Origin: Pardosa pseudoannulata
Lineage: Eukaryota > Arthropoda > Arachnida > Araneae > Lycosidae
Length of the DNA: 64,000 nucleotides
NCBI GenBank assembly: GCA_032207245.1
Contig: CM063498.1
Location: 53,045,169-53,109,168, forward strand
Reading direction: 5' to 3'
Shown: piece by piece, positions 36,651-48,720 of the stretch
Position numbering within the stretch: position 1 is the stretch's first letter
Layout of the letters: every line of letters starts with the position of its first letter
Notes under the pieces: model-generated
Seen by the model: only the letters and a program-made list of their open reading frames with translations
What the model was told of the DNA's origin: nothing
Database searches by the model: none
Translations under genes and position numbers: made by a program

Positions 36651-39035
36651 AGAGTACAATTATTCATTAAACGAAAAACAAAACTGCTCCAAATATTACA
36701 GACTTAATTTCTAATACAATAAGCCATCCTATTTGATAAATTTTATTTATAAAAATTTCCCCATAAATTCTTTCCTATTCACAAAGAGTTTATTGTTGTT
36801 TACAGATTCAGGTTAATTAACTTATTCCTAAAAATGCGTTAGAAAAATGCTTTCAGGATGACGTTCCATTATCTAAATAATTTGGATGTTTGCTGTACTG
36901 AGGGCAAAATGGTTATTTACCAAATTCTATTTTTCTAAAACAACAAAAGTAAACTAAAAGCCATTCTTAATATTATTTTTCTTTCATATCATACCTCCTA
37001 GATATAAATCATTCTATTATGCTTGATTTTTATGGGATCATAAATCGTTATTCCATGCCACTGAATCAGAAATCTATCTATCATCTTTATGTGAACTTCA
37101 TTTTCAATGAAAATTTTTTAATTACATTACGTAAGAATCAAATCCTTTCAAAGTATTTACATTTATTTGAAGAGAAATTATTTCATCGGTGTGATTTATT
37201 CTCAGAAATTTTTGATGTTCGTAATCGAAGCATTTATTTTATTGTTTGGATTTATCTCAAGGAATTTTAAAGAAACATTTTGAAGTTATTTCCCGTGTTA
37301 TTAAAAATCATAAAAGTAAAGCAGTATTTTAATGCCTGAATATCATAAAATAGAACAGTGCTCTTTTAATTTAACACTCCTGTGATAATTAAATTAGTAG
37401 TTAATATTAAAATTATTGGAAAAAGTCTTTAATAGTAATTTAATTATTTTTCAAGTGAATTTTAACTGTTTTGATTTCAAAGTATTAATTAAAGAACATT
37501 TCTTTTACAAAACTGACAATCAAAATTGTTATGTAACACAATTAAGAAGTTATTCAGGGTTTTCACCGAATTACCATAAATCGCAGCGATATTAAAAAAC
37601 CGTTTTACATTAATGAGGAAAGTAAAAGTGTTAATTAATCTGTCTCGAAGTCATATTAAATATTTTGGCTGCAAAATTTGAAAGCAAATTTAATTAAGTG
37701 TAAAATGTTTTAAACGAATTGGTATCGAGATTTTCAAGGAATAACATTTTATTTTAGATTATTAACTTTCGCTTTCTTCCTTAAGAAATTGGAATAAGCT
37801 ATAGGCTTTTTGGAATATTTTGTAAAATGAGTTTCAGATGAGATAGATTTAATAGTATAAATTTTTATTAAATATTTTTCTGTAATTATCTCAAAATGTT
37901 GAATATTGTATTACTCATTAAATACAAAGTGTTTCTTCCGCAATTTCAGAATAAGAAAATTTTTAAGTTAAATACATTTTCAAGATATATTGATATGAAT
38001 TACATGTTCTTTTAATATATTATATTAACAAATTTTTAATTTTTTTTTAAATTTATATGTAGGTTATTATATTACATACAGTATATACAATTAATGATTA
38101 ACTTAAATAGTCTGATAATACGTCACGATATGTAGATACAGCTAAGCATATTTCATTGTTCATTAATTGTAGAAAGACGAGACTCATTTATTCCAAAATG
38201 CATTGTGAAATAATTAGTCCATTTTTAGGAACCGTTTTTATTTCGTTCGCTATGTTCCACAACACAGTACAAAAACAACAACATATACAACGTACACACT
38301 CTGAAAGAGATCATTGGCCCTATATGGGAAACAAACTAGATAGCTCCCTTAGCGCTAGATATCATAAAGGGAGAGAGAAGTAATTGTACCCTCTACAAAA
38401 TAAGTTTAAATTACACATTTAAATTAAACATTTCTATTCGTTTTAATTAACTAATCTGTTTCTGATGTGTTGAATATAAAATGTATCAAGTTAAAAATTT
38501 AAAATTCTTAAAAATAAAGCTAATTTTCCCTCAGGCGTGTATTCCTTGCTTTATGCACATCCAATTCCCCCCACCAAAAATATAGTCATTCTAATGCAGT
38601 CTAATATTTTAAAATAAGACAAAAATAGAAATTCCAATTTTAGTTGTCAAATAACAACGGAAGTTTTTAAAAACTTTTATTTCCTTCAAACTGTATTAAA
38701 TTTATAGAAAAATTAGATGAGTTTTATAATAAATGACTTATTTTATGAATTTTTTTACGAAAGAATATAGAAATATCATGGATTTTTATTAAGTCCTCTT
38801 AACAGTCTACGAGATTGAAAAATTAAGATAATAATGTTAAGTTGTATGCTTTGAACATTAGTTTATTTACTGAATAATGACTAAGAAGTTAAATGAAGAA
38901 AACTGATAACATGTTGGCAATCCAGATGACAAAATCATAGGTTTATAGCCTACAGTTACAATCTGTCGCCTGGGATTCTGAATGTCCGCAATTGTGTATT
39001 TTTGCTTTCATGATTTTTAATTATTTATATTACAA
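36651..39035. other. No gene seen
   Basis: AT-rich intergenic DNA. Frames at 37019-37270 (83 codons) and 38156-38383 (75 codons) have ATG starts but no recognisable domain, and composition and codon use match the background. 38340-38385 has CTCCCTT/AAGGGAG arms, a minor inverted repeat. Confidence 0.45.
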
Positions 39036-40070
39036 CCCCTACTCCCGTCATATGATTGGATTAGTAAAATTTTTAATTTTCAAGAATCGTAAAGTTCACT
39101 ATGAGGCAGGTAAAAAAATGGTTTGGTTTTTGGCTGAGAATTATCTGGTACACAGTCAATTATTTGTTTATCATCATACTTCTCTAAAATCTCCAGATAC
39201 TGTGAATGCAGTTTAGAATCACATTGAATTAATTTAGTCAAATCGTGTAGTTATGTATAAAAAACAAACACACAAACGGACAAACTGCTTAATTTTCAAA
39301 AGATATATAACTTACACGCTATATATTTATCAGTCCGTGAAATAGACTCCCCAATTTTTATGAAAAGAATTAGTTGTTAATACCGGTAATAAAATTTTCA
39401 TTGCAACAAAATATAATCGATGATTAAATTTAAAATTATCACATATGTACCTAATAATAATATATTTAAGGTAATTAAATTAATAAAATTAATAATTGCG
39501 GTAATAAAATTTTCATTGCAACAAAATATAATCGATGATTAAATTTAAAATTATCACATATGTACCTAATAATAATGTATTTAAGGTAATTAAATTAATA
39601 AAATTAATAATTGCGGTAATAAAATTTTCATTGCAACAAAATATAATCGATGATTAAATTTAAAATTATCACATATGTACCTAATAATAATGTATTTTAA
39701 TAATGTATTTAAGCTAAATATAAAAAAAAATTATATCTAAACTCCGAGATAAAACGTATGAAAATAATGCAGATGATATTTAAATAATTTTAAGTAAGAA
39801 ATGATAAAATAAGATGGTTAAATGAATGACGTCATAAAGATAGATAAAATGCTATTTTTACATATTTATTATGTGATAAATTGATAAATTTAAGAGCTGG
39901 GGAAAATAATGGCATTTAACCCTAGAAAAGAGTGGAAGGGTAGATTTTGAATATTTTAAAGTCTTGCTATGAATTTTCCTAAACCTAAGTCATCAAGAAT
40001 TCAATATGGATGCCCCTATCCATTCCAGGTCAAACCACTACATAAATTCGAGGACAAACTCTTATTATAC
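39036..40070 (+). repeat. Dispersed repeat family X, copy 2 (most complete uninterrupted)
   Basis: Runs from CCCGTCATATGATTGGATTA through TTTTTGGCTGAGAATTATCT, TTTAGAATCACATTGAATTA, TTGTTAATACCGGTAATAAA, GAATGACGTCATAA and TATTATGTGATAAAT to TCAAGAATTCAATATGGATG and ATTCGAGGACAAAC. No long frame runs through it. The order agrees with copies at 30.8-31.5 kb (reversed) and 52.4-54.4 kb. Confidence 0.8.
39383..39713 (+). repeat. 115-bp tandem triplication inside family X
   Basis: The family X segment beginning CGGTAATAAAATTTTCATTG and running through TCGATGATTAAATTTAAAAT and ATATGTACCTAATAATAAT is present three times in a row (starts near 39384, 39499 and 39614). The copies are almost identical. 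Other family X copies have it once, so the array grew recently from one dispersed copy. Confidence 0.9.
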
Positions 40071-40090
40071 AGGCCTGTCTTCGATATAAG

Positions 40091-41336
40091 AATTCCTTTT
40101 ACAGACAATAAAATAATGAATTGTTGATATTTTAACTAACAATTGCATCAGACTTTAAATATAAAGGTGACAGATTTAAATATCAAAAGATATTCGCTAA
40201 ATAGGAGACGAAAGATTTTCTAATTTGGCTCAGCCTCTAATAATGTGCTGGTCGCCAATAAGTGAAGCCAAATATAGTTCAAAATGTGAACGAGAAACAA
40301 ATATATATAAATTTAGATGATTAAATTACAAAAATGTTTCTGTCATGAAAAAATTATAAAAAAGATATTTTATTTCGTGTTTTATAATAAAGATAGTTCA
40401 GATATATTTTCCCCTTTATCCCTTGTTAGTGAGGGAGTTAAGGAAGAGTGAAATGCAAAGCATGGAAAATGTGCATTCTATATATTTGTTGAAACGGTAA
40501 AGTAGCCAACGAGTTCCTTTTACAGACAATAAAATGAGGACTTGGTGATATTTTAACTAACAATTGCATCAGACTTTAAATATGCAGGTGACAGATTTAA
40601 ATATCAAAAGATATTCGCTAAATAGGAGACGATAGATTTTCTAATTTGGCTCAGCCTCTAATAATGTGCTGGTCGCCAATAATGTGAAGCCAAATATAGT
40701 TCAAAATGTGAACGAGAAACAAATATATATAAATTTAGATGATTAAATTATAAAAATGTCAATGTCAGGAAAAAATTAGAAAAAAACATATTTTATTTCG
40801 CGTTTTATAAAAAAGATAGCTCAGATATATTTTCCCCTTTATCCCTTGTTAGTGAGGGAGTTAAGGAAGATTGAAATGCAAAAGTATGGAAAATATGCAT
40901 TCTATATATTTGTTGAAACGGTAAAGTAGACAACGAGTTCCTTTTACAGACAATAAAATGATGAATTGGAGATAGTTTAACTAACAATTGCATCAGAATT
41001 TAAATATGCAGGTGAAAGATTTAAATATCAAAAGATATTGTCTAAACAGGAGACGAAGGATTTTCTAATTTGGCACAGCCTCTTATAATGCGCTGGTCTC
41101 CAATAAAGTGAAGCCAAATATAGTTCAAAATGTGAACGAGAAACAAATATATATAAATTTAGATGATTAAATTATAAAAATGGCCCTTTTATGAAAAAAT
41201 TACAAAAAGATTTCATTTTGTGTTTTACAAAAAAAGATAGCTCAGATATATTTTCGCCTTTATTCCTTGTTAGTGAGGGACTTAAGGAAAATTGAAATGT
41301 AAAAGTATGGAAAATATGCATTGTATATATTTACAC
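40091..41336. repeat. Three tandem copies of a ~422-bp unit
   Basis: Units start with TTCCTTTTACAGACAATAAA at 40093, 40514 and 40938. They share TAAATAGGAGACGA, GGCTCAGCCTCTAATAATG, GTGAAGCCAAATATAGTTCA and CCTTGTTAGTGAGGGA. Similarity is about 93-95 percent by eye; the last unit is the most diverged and loses its end near 41336. The short minus-strand frame at 40805-40993 is not conserved as a frame. Confidence 0.9.
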
Positions 41337-42054
41337 TCATATAATATCAAAACATTTAATATAAAATGTTTCAAATCTGATTATTTCACGCTTATTCCGT
41401 GAGTAAATATTTACTTTTTCTGTGTTAGACTGATTAGCATGCAAATTTGTTTCTTGATTTATAAGTAATAATTTATAATTAATGTAAATACGTTTTCGAT
41501 GTAGTTCACATACATCGAGCATTTATTCGAATAGTTTCTGAAGTATTTTAAAATTCGTGGAAATAAATTAAAAATGATTTTACTCCCACAAAATGTGGTT
41601 CTAAAACTAAGATTATAAGTTTCATAATTCTAAGTTAATAATTAGAATCATAAGTTTCGTAACTGTAAATGTACAATTAAATAACACCCAATGTCGCCTT
41701 AAAGTAAAAACTGATCAACTAAAAAAGGTGGAAAAGAATTGAGTGATTAATAATTTTTTATAAAAGTAAACGATGATTACGCTATTTCAACAAAATTAAA
41801 ACTGAAAAAGTTTTTAAACGTTTATCAAGTCAGAAGAAGCAAAAAATAAATAGGTCCATTACAAAAATATTTCATAAGAACTGAAAAAAATACTTCTTAC
41901 GGCTTTTAATTTTTAATTTTTATTCTACACTCTGTTGTATGTGGGAATAGTTTAATTTTAATTATCGTAATATTGAAAAAAGTAATGTGATAACTTTCAA
42001 AGTGAACGTAACCAAGGAAATAATGTGTTTGGTGATATTTTTTTAAAATATGAG
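41337..42054. other. No gene seen
   Basis: AT-rich sequence following the satellite. The internal repeat TAATTCTAAGTTAATAATTA / ATAAGTTTCGTAA near 41610-41665 is minor. Confidence 0.45.
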
Positions 42055-42330
42055 TTAATAAGATATACTATTACTGTATCGATATTAAGCCTTCCCTGCT
42101 TTTAACCAATTACTGTGGAACAGGAAAAAATGAGGAATCTGTTTCAATTACTTTCGGTACAAAAAACTTGGTACAAAATGTGATGAGGCAATTTTTTACA
42201 AATAATTCACTTTAATACTGGTATGTGAAAAAATGAATGGAAAACTGTTTTTTTTCCTGGGCATTTAGTCATAATTCTAGATATAATTGAGGATATAAAA
42301 AAGCTGTGAGGCATTATGTAATAATCTCAT
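42055..42330 (+). repeat. Diverged dispersed repeat W, copy 1
   Basis: AAGATATACTATTACTGTAT, CGATATTAA, CCAATTACTGTGGAACAG, CACTTTAATACTGGTA and TGAATGGAAAA appear in the same order as at 43790-44060, with similarity near 65-70 percent by eye. No frame or terminal repeats seen. Confidence 0.5.
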
Positions 42331-42636
42331 TTTTAACTGTTTACTTCTTTAAAGAAGCAAAGGAAAGTAATTCATTTCGACTAATATCAGCTTTATATCT
42401 CCACGCATTTACAAGAAAACTGAAGTACATTTTTGAAACTTTAATTATTCATTTTCGAATATCCCTGAATAAATTTTGACTAGTTTTGATGTAGTACCTA
42501 AATATCCTTACGTGCGTATATTGTTCATAGTTTGTAAGTACGTATCTTGTGTATCTCTAAAACAATTAACTGCAAAAAATTGTGATTTTGTAATTAGACC
42601 TATTATGACATCTAGTTATGTTTAATTGCCATTCGC

Positions 42637-42890
42637 ACTCTATATAAAAATTTCAATGTAGCAGATATTAACGCTGATGGTTTACAATTATATAAATGTT
42701 ATCACCATATCCACAAGAAGTTGAAATATTTCTTTTTATGCAGACAGTGCCTTGTAAAGAAATTTTAATTACCATTCGTACTCTATATAAAAATCTCAAT
42801 GTAGCAGATATTAATTCTGATGGTTTACAATTATATAAATGCTATCACCATATCCACAAGAAGTTGATATATTTCTTTTTATACTTTAAC
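42637..42890 (+). repeat. 143-bp tandem duplication
   Basis: Units start ACTCTATATAAAAATTTCAA (42637) and ACTCTATATAAAAATCTCAA (42780). They share GTAGCAGATATTAA.. and CACCATATCCACAAGAAGTT and are about 95 percent alike by eye. An open frame (42696-42908) passes through the junction but has no recognised motif. Confidence 0.9.
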
Positions 42891-43789
42891 TTATTATTTT
42901 TGCTTTAACAAATCAAAGGGGTAATACTGAAGAATAGGGTGCCTCTTGGCAAATGTGATGAAATTGTTGGCGACGTTTACTAAAAAAAAATGGTAAACTA
43001 AACAAACTAATAATGGTGAACCATATCTAATTTTTAATGTGAATTCATGTGATTACGTGAAATTCTATGTAAGAAAGGGTTGCTCATGGAGAGTTGGATA
43101 CTAATATAATATAAATAAAAATTTAGATAGATTGTGTGGACACCGTGAGATAATGTTAGGCTACCATGCGTAGAATTTTATAGCCAAGAGGGGAGGGGTA
43201 CCCTGTTCTTGTGTCAAACCATCACATGCATCAACTTTTCAATCTCGTGATGTCAACTTTTTAAAAAGATTTTCAATTACATTTAAAGTCAGATATGAGA
43301 TTTAATTGTAATGAGGTGTCGTTGATTAAACGCTGTTGAAATATTATTTTAAACCTTTTGTTATGCTTTCCATACCGAGATTCATATATACAAGAGGGCT
43401 AAAAATAACACTTAACAACCTAATCAATGGTTCCGTAAAGTCCATTTTTTGTGGAAGTAAATAATAGTTATATTTTACCATTAGACATTTTTTCTCCTCT
43501 CTAATAATAATACCTCGAAATCAAAGAAAAGCATATCCCAAAATGTGTTTTAAAATAGGACAGTTCTATCGAAGGAAAAATAAATATGTCGGAACAAAAC
43601 TATTTCATATAAACGTAATAAAATGTTCTTTTCTAATTTGATTTCGTAATATTTTATCGAGGCTTTGGTTTACTATGAAAAAAGATTTATTATTCCTTCT
43701 GGCAATGAAAGACTAAGTAATTTGATTAGTTTGTAACTGAAGCGAGTATTTCAGGAAAAACAAATGTTCTTTCCGTTCTCTTATTTACA
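42891..43789. other. No gene seen
   Basis: AT-rich, no recognisable element. A small more GC-rich patch at 43190-43260 has no open frame. Confidence 0.45.
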
Positions 43790-44060
43790 TAAATTAAGAT
43801 ACGCTATTACTTAATCGATATTAAAAACTTTCAGGACTTTGCCAATTCACCAATTACTGAGTAATAGAAAAAAATTGGAGAATTTACCTCATTTATTATC
43901 GTTACAGAAACCAAACATAAATATCTGGCCAATTATTCACCTTAATATCGGTACACACAGATTGAATGAAAAAATATTAGTTCTTTTTCGTCGGTTCCTT
44001 GTTATCATTCTAAATAAAAATGAAGACATAATTCTAGGAAACACAATTGAATTATCAGAG
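43790..44060 (+). repeat. Diverged dispersed repeat W, copy 2
   Basis: Counterpart of 42055-42330 (AAGATACGCTATTACTTAAT, CGATATTAA, CCAATTACTGAGTAATAG, CACCTTAATATCGGTA). An 87-codon open frame at 43839-44102 spans it. The other copy is not open in the matching frame, so I do not call a gene. Confidence 0.45.
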
Positions 44061-44942
44061 TTTTGTTATTTTATGCTAGATTTTATTGATAAATTTTTAT
44101 GAAGAAAATACTTACAAAAGTTACTTCTAAAAGCAAAAATATATCTGCATGAAAGAATCATATACAATCTCAAATGCATTTAAATTGTAATATTATAAAT
44201 GGTAAACTATTGTTGTGTTATTGGCTTGTTTCAATTTAGTTCAGTACTCTTTAGTTTCAAAACAAATTCTGTCAAAGTTTCAATCCTTAAAGGAAAAAAG
44301 TAGATAAAATGCCACCTCTAAAAAATATTTAAGATAAAATCAATTCTCATTATTTTCTGCTGAATATTTCAAACTACTGTTGTTTTCAATTTTTTTCCTT
44401 AATACGATTTCATTGCATAAGATAGAATCCTTTTAATGTTTTAGTGTTTATAAAAATACAGTAGCATTTTCTACATTCCGTCAACAATCTCAGTGTAATT
44501 TTTATAGTTAAGCATAATAGCTTAAGTGCCCTTCTAAAATATCTTTTAGATCATATGCAATATTTATTACTTAAGTAGACGTTGTTCTTAATTAATTCGG
44601 AGTTAGTAAATTTAAAAAATGCTGAATTAATATTTGACGAAAACTGATAACCCAGTTACTATTTAAAATTACTTTTACTAACTAGTAATTCAAACTACAA
44701 AAGTAAGTTCAAATCCATAATAGTTTACTAATAAGCATTAGATATATATTATTTTGCAAACTTCAAACAACTGTACGGAGTTGTACTAACAGTCCATTTA
44801 AAATTTCAAAATTAATTTCAATAGTGAAAATACTACAAATGTTTGAATGAGATATTGGGGTAATTAGTTACTAGATTTACAAAAAATTAATGATTTATAA
44901 ACTTTACTATGATATTGATTTTTATGCATAGCATTTTAAACA
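44061..44942. other. No gene seen
   Basis: AT-rich DNA beyond the 3' end of the histone-like exon. Nothing recognised. Confidence 0.5.
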
Positions 44943-44948
44943 TTTATT
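44943..44948 (-). promoter_or_regulatory. Candidate polyadenylation signal of the H1-like gene
   Basis: AATAAA on the minus strand, about 150 bp after the stop codon of the H1-like exon. This is a normal distance for a polyadenylated mRNA. AATAAA is common in AT-rich DNA, so it is only supportive. Confidence 0.4.
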
Positions 44949-45094
44949 TTATTTTAAGTTTAATAATTTAAAATATGTTAAATAATTAATAATAAAAACT
45001 ACAGTATACATTTTGGTCCACAAAAAACTTTTTTAATCCCTTTAATATTGTCAAAAAACATTCCATGTTTACCACTATTATAAAAATGTGTTAC

Positions 45095-45352
45095 TTATAT
45101 CCGTTTTTGTCTTTTATGCTTTGTGTTTTGTTTTCTACCGCTTGACTTTCTTTTCCTTTTGATTGATTGACTCTTTCGTCTTTTATTTTGGCTATTTAGC
45201 CCCTCACCTATCTTTATTTGTTTCTCCAAAAATAACTTTACTTCCATGTCTAACTGTTTGATGTCCTGTCCATATGCATCAGCGAGGAATTTTCGAATAC
45301 TTTTTAAAGATGTAGTCTTTCGTCTTCTGAAGTCCCTTACGCAGTCCATAAC
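45095..45352 (-). CDS. Linker histone H1-like protein, last exon (partial gene)
   Basis: The exon encodes 85 residues starting VMDCVRDFRRRKTTSLKSIR and ending KHKRQKRI before TAA. The first ~55 residues follow the winged-helix fold of the H1 globular domain: helix 1 (VMDCVRDFRRR), the TTSL turn, helix 2 (KSIRKFLADAYG), helix 3 (QLDMEVKLFLEKQIKIGE). The usual wing (TKGKGASGSF in ordinary H1) is replaced by GLNSQNKRRK. A lysine/arginine-rich tail follows, with about 16 basic residues in the last 30, as in DNA-compacting linker histones or protamine-like proteins. Directly upstream on the minus strand is TTTTCTTTCTTGTTTACGCAG, a good splice acceptor, in phase 0. I found no first exon in the window. 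Replication-dependent H1 genes lack introns, so this would be a replication-independent or germline type. An in-frame ATG at 45362-45364 could mislead automatic annotation into an intron-less 89-residue call. Confidence 0.6.
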   Translation of the reverse strand, partial: VMDCVRDFRRRKTTSLKSIRKFLADAYGQDIKQLDMEVKLFLEKQIKIGEGLNSQNKRRKSQSIKRKRKSSGRKQNTKHKRQKRI

Positions 45353-45687
45353 CTGCGTAAACAAGAAAGAAAATTATTAAATTAGCAACCTTAAAATGTT
45401 ATATTCTTTCAGCATCTTCTTACAAAATATTTATCTTTTATCTCTATTCCTATGCAGTCTATCATTTTTAATATCAAAATCTACACTTAATGAAAATAAT
45501 AAAGAAAATTCGCTTACACACAAAATAACTTTAAATATATACATATAAGAAACTAAATTTTTGTATCAAATTGAAGCTAATTAGCTATTTTATACTATAA
45601 ATTTCAAACTAAAAAGATGTATAACAGACTTAAATTTTCTTAAAAATTTAGAATAAAATAGCCTTGATTGTACTCATAATATATATA
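45353..45687 (-). other. Intron of the H1-like gene (part)
   Basis: AT-rich sequence upstream of the splice acceptor. The gene's earlier exon or exons must lie further along the minus strand, beyond the Tc1 insertion at 45688, if the gene is intact. I could not identify them. Confidence 0.4.
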
Positions 45688-46376
45688 CACTCAAGAGCCT
45701 AAACATTGTGACCACCTGTCAATAACGAGTTGGCGGACCTTTGGCCTGGAAGTCAGCGTATCCTGACACGGCCATCAGCGTGATGAATGACAAACCGGGA
45801 TTCATCTGACCTGGCAACTCTATCCCACTGATACATGGACCAATCGCGATGTTCCCTGGCCCAGTGCAGGCGCAGTTGGTGATGATGATGGTCAGAAAAA
45901 GCACACGAGTGGGATGTTTGCTGCGTAGCCCCATATCTAACAGTATCCTCTGAACAGAGTGCTCCGATACTATTCTACTTGGCCCTGCGTTTAATTGGGT
46001 TGTCATCTGAGCTACTGTCTGACTTCGGTTTTGCTTCACCACCATGTCGTCCAACACCATGTAGTCTACTACTGGTTTCACCGTCATTCATCCTTTTTGT
46101 ATAAGTACTAACAACTGTAGATCGCGAACAATCCACGAGTCGTGCAGTTTCGGAAATACTTCATCCGAGGATTATAGTCGTTACAATCTGCCCTCTATCA
46201 AAATCGCTTACATCTGTAGTCTTTCCTATTATACACAGAAGTAAGTGAAAGAATGATTCTCCAGTCTCTCCAGCAGCAGTTAAATACCGCTTCCACCTGA
46301 TCACGTGCCTTCCACGTCATCCAGGCGAGTTCATTGCAAAATGTAGGGGTGGTCATAGTGTTTTAGCTTTTGAGTG
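45688..46376 (-). mobile_element. Deleted Tc1-like transposon (689 bp)
   Basis: The terminal inverted repeats are CACTCAAGAGCCTAAACAT (left) and CACTCAAAAGCTAAAACAC (right, read inward), continuing to TGACCACC, with TA at 45686-45687 and 46377-46378. On the minus strand, the N-terminal DNA-binding part of a Tc1 transposase is readable (DFDRGQIV, SETARLVDCSRSTV, SQTVAQMTTQLNAG, SVQRILLDMGLRSKHPTR). The sequence reaches the region of the first catalytic Asp out of frame and then joins directly to the 3' end. The core with the second Asp and Glu is deleted. The 122-codon open frame at 45719-46087 is a chance merger of frames. Confidence 0.9.
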
Positions 46377-46378
46377 TA

Positions 46379-46979
46379 GATTGTATTAACACAATTGAGG
46401 TTCAAAAAACACAAAATAAAAGTATATTTGTTTTGATATGAAAAATGAGTTTATAATTTGCAAGTTTTAAGTGTTATTTTGCAAGTATATGGATTTCTAT
46501 GTTTTACTTGGTGTATGTAGTTTATCATACAATGTATATGCACTGATGTACTTTCTCACGATGAACAACACCTGCACTCACAGCTGTGACTAGATTTTTA
46601 AGAAGAATGTATACGCAACTGTGGACTTCGAGTTCTAACGGGGGACCCGTGCGGAGGAATTATATCTGATAGAGTTGCAGAATTACAGCGGTCAAGCCCA
46701 GGCAGGAATGCAGCCGTAAGATATGGGGGCAGTGGCTGGGCAATAATATCAATTTTCCCCAGAGCAGGTATTTTATTGAGCCCACCTGCACACCCAAAGG
46801 GTATGAAGATGTAGAAAAATTTCAGTAACAAATAATTGGAGAAGTAAAAAAGGGGGCGTTGAATGGAGGTGTAAAGTTGTTAAAAAAATTGGAAGAGGAG
46901 ACGAAGTCAGAAGTCAAGAGTCGGTGCATGTTTCTAGAGTCCGTGAGTAAGGAATAAAGCCCGGGACAGCACAGATATT
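46379..46979. other. Unclassified, partly GC-balanced
   Basis: 46600-46980 is richer in GC than the surroundings. On the plus strand, EVKKGALNGGVKLLKKLEEE is followed by TKSEVKSRCMFLESVSKE in one open frame (46840-46960). This short acidic/basic heptad-like peptide could be a retroelement gag or gene fragment, but I do not recognise it. It precedes repeat Z. Confidence 0.35.
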
Positions 46980-47400
46980 GCCCGATGCCTCAGCCCAGAG
47001 CCGGAGAGAAGCAAGTGACGATCTTTTCGACTGCACTGAGGGTAATCCTGCCTATAACCCTGGTCGGTTACCCTGCTCCTCTCAGAATGCCTGCAGGTAA
47101 ACCGATTTAACATATTAATGATTGTTACTTGGGCCTCAGATAATTACTTCAATATTTGGATTAAGTAATACGATTTAAACAAAACAAGTAAACTGTAATG
47201 AATTTATATATCAATGAATATTGTAGTAATGAATGTCTTGTTTTAATCAAGAATATATATATAAATAAACAATGTATACAATAAATCTTTTAGTTAATAT
47301 ATAAGATGTGTCTTTTCAATTATGTGTAATGTATTTTACTATGTTTCCTCGTGGAAGAAAGAACACTGTTGTGTGTGTTGTAAAAACTTTCCCACAGTAC
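46980..47400 (+). repeat. Dispersed repeat Z, copy 2
   Basis: Shares its ordered landmarks with 26750-27150 (GGTAAACCGATTTAACATAT, TTGGGCCTCAGATAATTACT, CAATATTTGGATTAAG, TATACAATAAATCTTT). A GC-rich leader ends in CCTGCAG|GTAAAC, a good splice-donor consensus in the same position as in copy 1. Confidence 0.55.
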
Positions 47401-47744
47401 ACAAAATAATTCAACAGAAACAATTCATTTCACAACGCTGTTAAGCATAGCGAAACTAAAAAAAAAATTATGAAATTCTATCATTAGCAATTTTCAGAAA
47501 TATTGTATTTTAAACAATAGAATATTTTATCACTTTTGAACTGAAAAATGACTTTACATTGAAAACTTATCAGATCAATATGTAGTCTGTCTCTTTAAAA
47601 ATTATTTACCAGGAACTATTTTCGTATCTGCATGTTATTTCGTTGCTTCATGATTTTACATTCTCTGTAAAATGTAAAAAACGATGTAAAAATGTAACGA
47701 TGTCTACTGTTATAGCTAATACATTATATCTTATGATATAATGT
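47401..47744. other. No gene seen
   Basis: AT-rich sequence grading into the minisatellite. A small direct repeat of GTAAAATGTAAAAA words lies near 47668-47700. Confidence 0.45.
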
Positions 47745-47938
47745 TTATCATATACTAATGATATTACTCATAATTCATATACATATATTTTATGATATAC
47801 ATTATATCATACATTATCATCTTTTGTTATTTATATATATCATATTCTCATAATACCATATACATATATATATTACCATATACATTATATTATACATTAT
47901 CAACTTTTATCATATTGCTCATCATACAATATATATAT

Positions 47939-48520
<582 letters not shown>

Positions 48521-48720
48521 ATCATACATTATGAACTTTTATAGTTTATATATATCACACTATTCATCATACCATACACATATATTATCATATACATGAT
48601 ATCATACATTATCAACTTTTATCATTTATATATATTATATTGGTTATCATACCATATACATATATTGTATCATATATATTATATAATACATTATCAATTA
48701 TTTTATATATACATGCATTA

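Noticed and set aside
38156..38383. A 75-residue plus-strand frame with an ATG
   Set aside because: No motif, no splice or promoter context, and codon use like the surrounding AT-rich DNA.
34950..41336. CRISPR-like array
   Set aside because: The repeats are contiguous 115-422 bp tandem units, not short repeats with unique spacers, and the genome is eukaryotic.
43839..44102. An 87-residue frame over repeat W copy 2
   Set aside because: The other repeat copy is not open in the matching frame.
45719..46087. A 122-residue minus-strand protein
   Set aside because: It mixes two frames of a Tc1 transposase: after THPTRV-type sequence the readable homology is out of frame.
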